This document shows positions 22,615 through 33,900 of a DNA stretch of 64,000 nt, piece by piece. Numbering within the stretch: the stretch's first letter is position 1; each line of letters starts with the position of its first letter. The DNA is taken from positions 558,001-622,000 of the forward strand of contig PTFA01000272.1 in NCBI GenBank assembly GCA_003342895.1, in the 5' to 3' direction. The stretch is from Casuarius casuarius. Taxonomy: Eukaryota; Chordata; Aves; Casuariiformes; Casuariidae. The notes below the pieces were generated by a model, which was not told where the DNA came from, did not search any database, and saw nothing but the letters and a program-made list of their open reading frames with translations. Position numbers and translations under genes: made by a program.

Positions 22615-24065
22615 TCCGAATCTTGATTCTCATTCCAGGGGTTGTCTCTTCAAAGCCCTCGCTCACAGGCCTTGGCCTCGGGGAGTCTCTCTGTGCTTTC
22701 TGAATCATGCAACAGGGACATATCCCCTTCCAGAGGATGTTCCACCAACCATCTCTGAGAGTTTCTACTTCCTGTGAAAACCCACCAAACTTCTCCGTAA
22801 GGGCCATGATTCCAACATCCCACCACACACACTTCTTTCTTCTGCTTTCCTCAAACATATCTGGACAATTCGTTCAGGTTCTTTCAAAAGGAGAAAAAGA
22901 AATCTTTCCTGAAATATACCCACTTCAGAACGCCTTGAAGTCTCCCTGGGCTGACACAAACTGAAGTCCTTTCAGCTGTCTTTACTGCAGCACAGCCTAC
23001 CATGCCCACTGTCCTTCCGGAGGAGCCCAAAGGCCACCTCGGGCCTGCTTTGCATTAGCACTCTTGTCCATTTTCTTGCATTAGAGGAGGCTTCTTGTCA
23101 TTCAATAGATCATGCAGCAGACTTTGAACCCATCTGTTCTCCTTCTTTTTGGCTTACTGTAAAAGCAAGAAGTTGCTTAAGCAGATCACCAAGGATACAT
23201 AAGACTTACTACTTCTGTCTTTTGTTTGGTTCGCTATGGTTACTGTAGGTTCAGAGAATGCTGTCTCACTGAGATCCTTTCTTGATTATTTTAAAGAGGT
23301 TTTCTTTATTTATTCCTCTTTTCTCTTCCCTTTCTTTGAGGAGCTTTTGTAACAACAAAATCTCTGCACCTTTTAAGATGGATCATTCCAGCTTTGTCCC
23401 CTTTATATTATGAATGGTGAATGTGATTCCTAAACTGTAAACTTATTTGCTGAAGTTTCTTCATAAAATAAAGAAGAAAGAAGAAGAAAGCAAGCAAATA
23501 TGTATGCAGACTGTATGCAGTTACGCAAGCGAGAGCTGTGCCACGCAGCAGGTTAGTACAACTACTGAGTGACACTGGGAGATGCTCCGGAAAAAAACAG
23601 TAAGCCAGCTTAGCTGAGTGTTGACAGAAGCAGCAGCAATTGCAACGACAAACTACTGCCCTTTTCGTGTCAGATATTATAATGGTGGGAAGGGAAGCAT
23701 CACAGATGAACTGCTGGAGATGGCTGTCCAGAATTCCTGAGCTGCAGGAAACAGTTTTATAGAAACTGACAGGGTGAGAGAGGGAGAAATGTTGTTCCAT
23801 GACGGAATGGAGAGACGTAACTTTCTCTGGTGCAAGGAGTCCATGTCTCACCCAGGCAGAGCGTTACAGAAAAATGTTCCCTGCTTCAGACCCCTTGATC
23901 ATGTTCCTTCTCAGATGGCGCCTGTCACCGATCCATTTTCATCCCCACATCTACACTGCTAAAGCGTTTGTGATGGTTCCAAAGATTTTACTGCAACCAG
24001 TTTCATTCCTTCCAGTGGAAAGAGGCATTTCCAGTGAACCTGGGGCTCATCTCTGCTGTGTCCCT
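22615..24065. other. Intron, nothing specific recognised
   Basis: Ordinary intron. A GAA-rich microsatellite (AAGAAGAAAGAAGAAGAAAG, about 23470-23490) is followed by a double TATGCAGACTGTATGCAG. A 147-codon open frame on the minus strand (23408-23851) has no family resemblance and is not called. Confidence 0.5.
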
Positions 24066-24070
24066 CACTC

Positions 24071-24125
24071 GGTCACTTACACCAGTGCAACATCAGTGAA
24101 GGAGTTAAACCAGTTGTGCATTTGT
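24071..24125. repeat. Fossil palindromic repeat (ACTTACACCAGTG type)
   Basis: GGTCACTTACACCAGTGCAA then CATCAGTGAAGGAGTTAAAC and CAGTTGTGCA fits the same family as the element at 10140 (acttacaccagtgtaaat...gtcaatggagttacacca). Confidence 0.55.
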
Positions 24126-24384
24126 GAGCAAACACAGGAAAACCAACTGTATCCATTTCCAAATTCAGCAGTCCAGGTTTTAATCACTTTCCTTGCCCAG
24201 CCTGGAGCACCCAACAGGTGAGACTGGGGTCCTTCATTTACCTCTCCACTGTTCGGTGTAATACAACCACACCAGACCAGTCACATATTGCGCCCAGTCC
24301 AGAGCAATGCACACACAGGCTCACTGGGCCAAAATCTGCTGGTGCAGCAAACGTGTTCAGCTGCTGACTGATTTAGGCTTTATG

Positions 24385-24405
24385 CTGGAGCTGGAGCTGG
24401 AGCTT
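24385..24405 (+). repeat. GGAGCT trinucleotide-pair tandem, 3 copies
   Basis: GCTGGAGCTGGAGCTGGAGC is a clean hexamer repeat of three units. Confidence 0.75.
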
Positions 24406-24509
24406 TATAGGGCCCCACGGAGTGCAGAGATGGTTCTCAAAACTATGAGCGAAGTTGTGGACCTGTCGAATGGCTCCCAAGAATACGTTGCTCCTCTCAT
24501 TCAAACTTA

Positions 24510-26920
24510 ATGCCATGTCACAGTTTGGGGGCAGGGAGGGTTTCCCATGCAGCAGACATTCCTCCTCATTGTCCACAGCCTCTGTGTCAGTGTGATGGAG
24601 CAGTTAAGACAATTCAATCAAAAAATAGTTAAGTCAAAGGTCTCCCCCTGGAGCCATATCGCTGCTGGATATCCCCGTCCCTGCTGCAGACATGCATCTA
24701 GAGAGAATTCAGCTACTGACATTTACTCCAAGCCAAAGAAAATATTTCCAAATTAGTTATTGTTTTATTCTGCGGGGAAGCAAGACAAGGATTGTTTTCT
24801 CTTAGTGCTCCAGACTGTTCCCCAGTAACATTTCTGCTCATAAATACAAACTATTGCGGTAGAGAGATTAATTTATTCCAGGTAGCTGTACTAGGCTCAT
24901 GCAGAAGGAATTCACCTTGACAGCCTGAACTTCATTCAAAGAAAGAACAAGTTAAACTGCAGTTTTGAAGGGTTAACAGTCCTATGATGCCTTTTTGGCA
25001 CTTCCAAAAATTTTGTTATTAAACATAGGCAGAACAATAATCTTCAGGTTCAGCCTGAACCATGTTAATGAATATACTTACTTGATTTGGACCAAGATAC
25101 ATAGCAAGGAGAACTCCATGCCTCACAACTCCAACCCTCCTGGCATCCTCAAGCATTTTTTCTAGACACTACATCAGAGGTGCACGACTGTAAGCTTAAT
25201 GGGACTTCTACTCGCCACGTTCGCAACGACAGTAACCAGCTCTGATTTTAGCAATGTGAGCAACATCAGAGAAACTCAGCAGTATTTGGCCGCATACACA
25301 GGAGAGCCACTAGCTTAGTACTGCACCAGACTGTCACAGTGAGTTCAAGACTTCTTTGCGGTGTGTGTGCGTGTGTGTATAGGGACAGACTCATTTCTTC
25401 CCTGTCGTCAGGACTTTGGACAAAATCAGTTTCACCTGTCCCTCCACTGAATTCATTGGTTCGAGCTCTAAGGATATAATAGTCTGTCTTGAATCTCGAG
25501 TGGCAAAATTCAATGTCAAGGCTGTGGCAGAAAACCTCACCCGTGCTGTGCCCTCCCTAAATAGTAGTCCCCAAGCTTCTGCCTTCAAAACCACTTTCTC
25601 CCCTGCCAGCTAGGCGGAGGTAGGCACAGCTCAGTGAGCAAAGCCATCCACCCCTCAGCGAGGCAGAGGAGCTTCCCTAGAGAGAAAACACCTGGAGGAA
25701 TCACTCCTGGTCCCCCTGAGTTTACTCCTTTTCTGCCCTTCTACTCTGTTGCCTGAGGCAGTTGTTATTTCATCTGTGCCTGAGTAAACCTGGCCCTGAA
25801 GAAGGCTTCCATGAGCAGCAACTACTCCGGTTTGTTTAAGAGGAGGGATTTCAGGTAAGCGGGTTGTATTTACCCAACTGACTGAAAATGGTACAGTCTC
25901 TAATACAAAGGGCACCAGGACCTCACCCTTTACGGGTATTCCTAAAAGCCAAATTGACACACATGCAGCAGCAGCAAAGTGTTGCCAGTTCCCCTCCAAG
26001 TGCTACAGATCCAGACAGAAACCTGCTCCCCATGGATGATTGAACAGCACCCCTTCCCTACGGCAGCTGGTCTGCATCCGCATTACCCCAAGACAGCAGG
26101 CAGCATCAGAGTCCCTGTGCCACTTAGGGAGCCTGTCCTCACCTTGGAGGGAAACCCAGGAACAAGGCAGTACCCAGACTGCTTTTCCGTAGCTCTCTGA
26201 ACCGGGATGATCTGGAGACCAGGACTGCAGGGAAAATTCTGGAGTGCTCCCGCCCCAGCGTAGACAGAGCCTCCACGAAGGGCTGAGACCTTCTCCAGTG
26301 TAATTCACAGAGGGCACCAACCAGTGAGCACCAGCAGTCAGTGATCCAGAGGCAGAAGTGCCACTGTGATCCATGCAGGAGGGATGCAAGTTACTGACAA
26401 GGGGACAGGATTCAAGGTCATTCCTGGGACTGCCCTGCAGGCTCCAACACTTCCACACCTTTCCGTTTCCTGTGTGATTGTTTCCTGTCCTGGGAGCAAG
26501 GTTAATCTCAGCAGCCAGACCCTCAGCAAAAAGTGGCAAGAAGTGAATGGAAAACAGATTGCTGGCTTCAGCTACAAGAGATAAGAAAACATGCTTGGAT
26601 GAGTTTGTGTCTGACTCCTCTTGGTGACTCTAAATTCCTAAGCCAGCAGAGGAAAGAAGGCTTAGCTCTTAAGGTAATTTTCCACCTTCTTAAGCACAGA
26701 ACTGTTAGGCTCCCACAGAGATTTTCACATTTAAAAGTGGAAGGGGCAGGGAGAATGAAGTCTTCTTTCAAGCTAATGCATAAAGAAAGATGGAACTAAG
26801 CTACAGCTTTGACTTCAGGCATTCAAAAAGGCTCCAGGATCTTTTTTGTAACAAGAGGGAAAACTAATAATAAATTTTCTCCACCCCTCTCCATATACAC
26901 AAGACAAGGAACTAATCTGT
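24510..26920. other. Intron, including a GC-richer stretch at 25400-26540
   Basis: A TG-rich microsatellite is at 25360-25380. The 25400-26540 stretch is GC-richer and has long open frames on both strands, the longest 178 codons on the minus strand at 26003-26539. None resembles a known protein or has credible splice context, so no gene is called. Confidence 0.5.
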
Positions 26921-26927
26921 GTTTGCT

Positions 26928-27085
26928 CTATGGTAACACCTAGAGCCATATCAGATCCCTCTTTTAGCAGGTATGGTACAAACACATTACCACAGACAGT
27001 TCCTGCCCCAAGGCTTGCAGTGTAAATGGACAGGTTAGACAAAAGGAGAGAAGGGAAAGAGATGTGGAAAAGCTGAGTCAACAGC
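26928..27085 (-). repeat. MIR-type SINE relic, antisense
   Basis: CTATGGTAACACCTAGAGCC, then GGTATGGTACAAACACATTA, GTTCCTGCCCCAAGGCTTGC and AGTGTAAATGGACAGG follows the antisense order of the sauropsid MIR tail (taccacctagagcccc...gctgtacaaacacag...agtccctgccccaaagagcttacaat). Confidence 0.75.
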
Positions 27086-27089
27086 GGAG

Positions 27090-30000
27090 AGACAGCAGCA
27101 AGCCTGCTCTCAGCTACATGGTGACTTTTGCACCAAACCCAGAGGCAAGGCTTCTCTCCTGGCTCTCCTACCACTTGTCTGCCTGCTGCTCCATGTCAGG
27201 GTGTCTGGAGAGCCGATACCTCAGACCTCTGTAATGCTTCTTCCTACCTCTCCCTCCTTTTGCTCATGCTTCATCCCAGGCTGTGTTGGCTGGCAGTAGC
27301 TTTCTGTCTCTTTTCTGTCTTGCTCTCCAAAAGCTTCCTCCCTAATTCCCCACAGAACCTGCCGCCCACTCCTTGCTGTCATCCCCAGCCGTCCTTACCT
27401 GAACCGTCCCTCTGCGCCCAGCCACCAGGGACTCCTTCCCTGAGCCTGCAAGTTCCCCAGGCAAGGGAACAGCCCTACTTGCCTGCAGAGGCGAGTACTG
27501 AGAACTCAGGCCAAGGGACAGTGAGCAAAGTTAGTCTCGGGACCTGATACATTCAGATAAGGTAAAAGGACTGTTAGCAAAATTGTCCAAAACATTTCAA
27601 GATGTGTCTGTGACTAGTGAAAAGCATCAGATGGGAGTACTTGGCAGGCCCAGGGAGCAACTTCCCAGTGGTGAGAGGGCAGGAGGTGATTTCATACAGC
27701 TCCACATCATGCGTGTGAGAAGTTGCAGCCCCGCAGGTTTGTGAGGCGAACAGTACAGAAGGGGAAGTCTAACATTTGCCTTCAGCCACATGAACACCAA
27801 GACAGGGAACAGAACAACACTGGAAACTGCGATTTTGCCTAATTCTGGAATGACTCCTGTGACCAGCGTACCCTGCAGCCTGGGCTACAGTACAGCGTGG
27901 ATTAGGGAGAGACCATGCAGCAGCCTAGTTCAGAACTAATTCAGAGCAGCGCACACCAGGCAGAGCTCCCTGGAAGTCAACGGAGAGGTAAAAGAAGTGT
28001 CAGAATCACTGTCTCAATTGAGAGCTCACGCCCAAAAGTATCATTCTGGCTGTGAACTCAGGGGTTTTCACTACTGGTCACTGTATCTCGTGCTGCCCAG
28101 ACATCCTGTAAAAGACAATCTTTCTGGCAGGGAGCATTCAGTCTCTGTTGGAAAGAGGAGGATTTTTGTGCCTAATTCAACGGTGAGAAGTGCCCAGTGA
28201 GAACTCAGTGGCCTGCCTGAGGACAGCACATCTCTGTGTCATATCTCCTAAAGCCTAGTCTGGGCTCTCGGTTCTACAGTCAGCCTTTCTCTCCACTGCC
28301 ATTGCCATGCACAAACAAAGAGGAAGCAGCGTTGCTATTTAGTGACCTAAGCACAAAGACATCACATCCCAGCAACCGGGCAAAGCGCAGAAAAAAATAC
28401 CGCTGTATGTCTGCATCCCAGACAGAGCAAGCATGGAAAAGTGACACCGGTGCAGGTGCAGAGCAGTGCTCGTTCCATCCCCGTGTTGAACGTCAGGGAT
28501 TGCTTTCTCCTGCTCCTTCCCTGCTCCCGGTGCGAGGCCAGCTTCTATCCCAAGAGGGTCTGCCTGCAGCACACACCGTGCCGGTGCACGCGGGAACCAG
28601 AGAAGCCTTACTTCTTTGTTGGCTATTGGGTTTTTGCAAACAATCCATTCCACGCATTCCACAGAGGGTGTATTACCAGGTGAGGCAAAGAACGGGGCCC
28701 GGAGCAGGCTAACTTGATCCTGTTTGGTCTGCAGAGATTATCAGGGTGATATTAGCTGAAAGGGCTACGAGAACTCGCTGCCTGTTACTCTGTTGTATTT
28801 GACACAAGACGCCCCTCTCCAGAGCATACAAAGCCAGTGATTGCACATATTTTACAGTTAACATTTGCCTCGCAATATGAGAGTTAAAAATAGCTGTTTG
28901 TCAAAAAGTCTGCTCTGCCCCAAGTACGCCCAAGGTTTCCGCAGTCGGGACTCCTTTACTCATCCTGCTTTGCTATCATGCCCCCAGCTTCGCAGTCCTT
29001 TCTCACGTTTCTCACAACCTAAAAGGTTTCAATAATTAAAACCCCAGTTCAGATGGCATTAAGACACCGAGCCCATTGCAGTGCAGGTGGGGGTGCGATC
29101 GAGGATGGGCCCATCCAACGTCTGAGAGGGCACTGCCTCAGAGTGAGCAGGCGGCTACGGAGTCTGCTGTGGCAGTGTGGCCTCGAAGGGTGCAGTGGGT
29201 GAGCATCCCACGCAGGGTACCTGCGTCTGCTCACACGGGCCCACTCCCCGACCGCTCCTCTCCCTGCTGGGTTCCCAGCATGCAGGGTGCCAGTCGGCAG
29301 CTAGCCACCGTGTAATCCACCCTCATTATCACGTTGGGAGCCAAAGCATTGGGCACCAGCTTTACCCCCAGAGACGGACTAAGCCTAGCGCTTAGTGTTT
29401 CTCACTCAGAGCAGTACACCAGGAAAGGCCAGAGCTGGGTCTTTGGTAACGGCTGCGATTATTAAAACTGAGGCAAGGTAATGTTAAGAGCCTGCCTGAA
29501 CCCTACAAATACTGGTATTTTGAGTTAACGACATCAAATGCTCCCTAATCCTTTCCATGGCTTCAGTTCGAACGTGCTGATAGGCACCTTTCCAAAACAC
29601 GTGGAGGTTTTAAAGGTATATTCACGTACTTGCCTTTGAGCACCACAGTGTCTTCCTCTGGTGCTCTTTGAATAGGCTTGCTGATTCCTCACTTGACTTC
29701 CTCCCTCTCTCCCTGCCCGCCCTTCAGCCACAGCAACCCAGCAAGGGTCCCAGTGGCTCTCCTGCGCAGGAGACTACATGTGTCCCAACTTCGCCAGTAA
29801 CAGACCACAGGTTCCCTGTACTGTCTTCAAAGAGCCCTTCTTGGTGATTGCAGTGCATCTCCCAAACTGGGGGTGTCATGGGCCAGCATCAGCTCACAAA
29901 CCAGAATGAGCAGTATGTGCAAGGACCGGCCCACCTCAAGGAATGTCACCTTCTGCACTGAATGCAGACAGACAGGGATAGGAGCTTTTCTCTGCTGACT

Positions 30001-30735
30001 GCGGTTTCTTTCACTTTGCCTGCTCTCTCCTCACGGCCTGACCTTACATACTCCCCCTTCTCCTGTCCCTGCCACCTAGGAAAACAAACCAGTCAGAGAC
30101 GCATGTGCAAAATTATTTCTGTTACCTACTTCAAGGCCAATTTTTCAAGCTTGGGAAAAGCCAACCATAGTGTCATGGGAACTGTCATAGCAGGGAATCT
30201 GGTTGTTTCTTTAACCTCCCTCCTGCCTGTTCTAAAGACGAGGAGCAAAAGACAACATTTGGAACTTGCCTTTCAGTCCTTGTTATCTAGCACTGCCTTC
30301 TGCCTTTCTGCAGGACATCTCTTCCCAGATTCTTGTATTACTTTTCCATACTTGCTGTAATGACCTGTGTCACTGTAATCCCTAGGGGCTGTAACTTGAT
30401 GACCAGCAGCCACAGGACTTTTGGGGGCTTGTGTCCTTTGTAGATAACCTGAAAAGATGCACTCGTGGTCGGCTCGAAGAAGAACAAAGAAAACATCCAG
30501 CAGGCCCCTAAAGTGCAATTGCTGAATTTTTTTCATGACATAATTAGGCTGTGGCCTTCCTGCCTTGGATGAGGTAATTTCATAAATCAGGTAAGCCTAA
30601 AACTAAGGAATTTTCTGGCTGCTGAACATGTAGTAGTAATCTTTCCTGGAGACAGCTCCTTGGATCCCAGCATGACCAGTTACTGCTTTTGATGTTTCCC
30701 ACTTCTTTCCTTATTTCCTTTCCCCCTATATTAAC
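27090..30735. other. Intron with GC-richer patches, no gene supported
   Basis: 27150-27540, 28440-28690 and 29070-29300 are GC-richer and keep open frames of 80-160 codons on the plus strand. The frame ending at 28683 runs into a donor-like CCAG/GTGAGG and is Cys-rich, but has no recognised family and no obvious acceptor. 27965-28010 weakly recalls the fossil palindrome family (GGAAGTCAACGGAGAGG). Confidence 0.45.
29462..29510 (-). repeat. Possible MIR relic, antisense
   Basis: TTAAAACTGAGGCAAGGTAA then TGTTAAGAGCCTGCCTGAAC weakly follows the antisense MIR order (aaactgaggca...gaggttaag...cctgcc). Short and uncertain. Confidence 0.3.
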
Positions 30736-30741
30736 ACCCCC

Positions 30742-30960
30742 ATTATATATGTTATTATGAATAGCAATAATAACAACAGCAATGGTAATAATGCTTCTCA
30801 AACAACTTTCCTTCTATTAGCTAATTTGACCTTTCAGCACCATGGGAAGACAGCAGGAAGTACTGTTCTTAAATTAGAGAGAAATAAAAACAGAAGCAAT
30901 GTTTATGTAACTTTTTCAGGGTCACAGAAGGAGTCACACATTAGCACTGGAGTTGCCATC
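30742..30960 (-). repeat. MIR/CORE-SINE relic, antisense, nearly full length
   Basis: AATAATAACAACAGCAATGG starts the element. TTAGCTAATTTGACCTTTCA and GCACCATGGG follow, then AATTAGAGAGAAATAAAAAC and TTTTTCAGGGTCACAGAAGG. The order is that of an antisense amniote MIR (aataataacag...aattaatcctcacaacacc...ggtcacacag), strongly decayed. Confidence 0.6.
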
Positions 30961-30964
30961 TCCA

Positions 30965-33900
30965 GCTCTCTACTCTGACTGCCAGGTCATGCTGTACTGA
31001 GGCCAAATAAGACTCTCCCCCCTTAATACTACACTGCCATGTCCCCAGCTTTGAGCCAGTCTCCCTCACAGCAAAGTGGAACTGCTCTTAGATGTCATTT
31101 CTTACATACTTCTGGCCCTACTTGTCTCCTTAGTTTTTACTCCCCTCTATTTGCTCTGGTTGTCCTCTCTCCCATTGTGCTACCTTTTTTCTTTTTGCTC
31201 TTTTGCCTCACATTCCCCTCTTCATCACTTTCTCCCTCAACTTTTTAAGACAAACTAATAGCCACTGAATGAGCTACATTTGAGAGAAAAAAAAATGATG
31301 CAGCAGTGCCATGCTTTATGAATCGACTGGAGCTCTAGCGAGGCATTTGATAGCTGCCTAAGGGATTTAGGTGTTCAGTTCTCACTCTTTAACACAAATC
31401 AGATATCAAAATTTTTAGGGACGCTTTGCAGGCTAAAGCTTACAGCAGCTGACAGCAATTAAAACACAGCTCAGCATCAAGTGACGTGTCTGTTGGGGCA
31501 AGATAGTACTGTTGGCACCCCTCGGTAGCGAGAAGGAAATGCTAACGGACTCTCTGAAAGTAGCTAGGCGAGTTCACCACAGCATGACGGCTTGATGCTT
31601 TTTGACTCACTGCCAGGTCACACACACTCCACAATAACCCAGCGAGAACTCCCCTCGGACCAGATAATGGCAACAGCGCGCGGCTTAAAATGACGGTGCC
31701 AGTACAAAAGAGGAATTTTACGGTCCAAGCCATTGTCATCACATCACACTTGGCAAACCCTTTCTTTATCCCCTCTGCCTTCTATAATTATTAAAAAGTC
31801 TTCTCAAGTGAATTTAGTGCCCATGAAAAATGCCAGGCTCACAGCCCTGGAGATTCATTTTCCTTGCCTACAGATCAGCTTGTCACCCTGCCTCCCTGCC
31901 CCCTTCTCCCCATTGCCTCTCCAGTGGGTTTCGGCTCTTTCCTGAAGGAACAGCCTCTTGGAGACAAAAGGAAGTCCATTTCTCCAAGGTCCTAAGCATC
32001 GCTGCTGAGACAGCCAGCCCCAGAGATGCAAGTGTAGTAGTTATTTTTTAAAATGGGCATTTGTGAAGCAGAATTTACTGCTTCTGGTCCCCCCTACATG
32101 AAGGACAGGAGTACACCAGACACACGCACAGCTGTCTGCAGGATGGGCATCCATGTGAAAAGGCAGGCAGCACTTCACTGCACCTTCGATGAGAGTCCTC
32201 TTGGCTCAGATCGACCCGTGAAGAGAATTTGCAGGCAATATTTTCTGTGGCACTGCTGTAACTCCCAAATAATAAAGAATCACAATCAAATACCTGGAAA
32301 TGGTCTAAGGCAAATGAGGGAATAGAACAACTAGTTTCAATTTCATACAGGAAGAACGAATACCTTAAAGATCAAACTGTCCTTGTACTTGTGACAGCCA
32401 TCCACCTACATCTGTGCTGACCCACTTGCACACGCAAATGATCCCTTGACTTTTTGCCAGGACTAGCAGGCTGAGTGTTTGTGAAGTTACTCACTATAAA
32501 CCCACGTAAAAGTGTGCAGTCTAAGCTGTCCATGAGTGTTTTCCTAAACTCTTTGAAAACAGGATCTAACAGGCTATCCAAATGGCATAAGGAAGTGGAG
32601 AACGGAAAAGCCTGTCCTCGCTTAGGCGTTGCAGGCGTCTTGCAGGGCTTTGTGGTCTTACTGGGAGCAGCAGGGAGATGGAGGAATAAACTCTGCGGGG
32701 GAGACCCAGAGCTTTCGTGGCTCAGGCCAAAATCCTCACTCCACAGCCACTATCCTTGTCCCTTGCTGCCACCCTGCGGCAGTTCAAAATTCAAATTCAG
32801 TTGCTTTTCTCCATGCTATTATCTCATTTGTGGCTGGAATAGGGAGTGCGACTTCAGGTGCTCAAGTGGGACTCAACCCATGAGGGATGCTTTTGTAATG
32901 ACAGGCTAAATAAAACAGCAGCTCAGGGAGTGTTAATGACAAGAGGAAGGAAACCCTGTCAGTTCAAACCCAGGCCCAGGTCTGAATTTCACCCTTCCAG
33001 CCTATGTTTTCATTAATATGAATAGTACACTAGCTGCAAACAAATTCATTTGAAAGGCCATTTAATCATTACTGTATGTCAGGAAAATAGAGCAGTTCCT
33101 ATACTCAAGCCAGGCTGAAGATCTCAGAGATTCAATGGCAACTGCATGAATAAAGTTTATCAGCTGGGTTATTTCTTAATTTAGAACTTGAAAAAGTAGT
33201 CAGACTCACAAATGAATGTTGCAGTCCTCAGTCTAATTGCAAAACAGGGGTGAAGGGGTACCCACCTCTTCAGCCTACCAGCCCAGCTGGTATCTTTTGA
33301 TCCTACCTATTCTTCCTGCCAAGATCTCTGTGTTCTCCCTGCTCTGCAGCTCTCTGACACTACTGCTGATATTTACCTCTGAACCAGGAGTTAAAGCATG
33401 TGCCCTATAAATCTGCCCTGAAAGCACACTAGGCTGCTGAGGATTGGATAACAACCATGTTAAAAAGCACCAAATCCATTTCGTTTAGGATCCATGTCAG
33501 TTCTCCAAACAGCGCCCAAGAGGCAAAGTGCTCTGCTCATTGCCAGTCTAAATATCTTCACCCTGAGCATAGAGGGCTTCTTGCCAGTTCAAGAAAAAGT
33601 TGGAGCAGAGTTTTCAAACTAAGTCGATAAAAGCAGGCTTAGCTGATGATTAGCAAGGCAATCTGGGAACCTTCTTGTTAATTTTACACTGCAGATGCAG
33701 ATGCTAATGATGAAGAAGCTGCTAGGGGATGCAGAGGAAGCACAGTTCTCTGCAACCTTAAAAATATACCTTCAGATGTGGGCGGCAGGGAAAGGTACTC
33801 TCAAAAGCTGCTCTCACAATGGTGAGACAAAAGATGCTAGTGTCCGCCCTCTGTGTTTCTCTTACAGGTATCCTCATGGATGAGGCATGGCAAAATCTCC

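Noticed and set aside
23408..23851. 147-codon open frame on the minus strand
   Set aside because: Low-complexity F/L/S-rich translation of AT-rich DNA with no family match.
25455..25470. tRNA B-box-like GGTTCGAGCTC
   Set aside because: One mismatch to the B box and no cloverleaf around it.
26003..26539. 178-codon open frame on the minus strand, the longest in the window
   Set aside because: Sits in a GC-richer stretch with open frames on both strands, has no family resemblance and no splice or promoter context.
28236..28712. 158-codon open frame on the plus strand
   Set aside because: Composition-driven; no similarity to any protein I know and it overlaps other chance frames.
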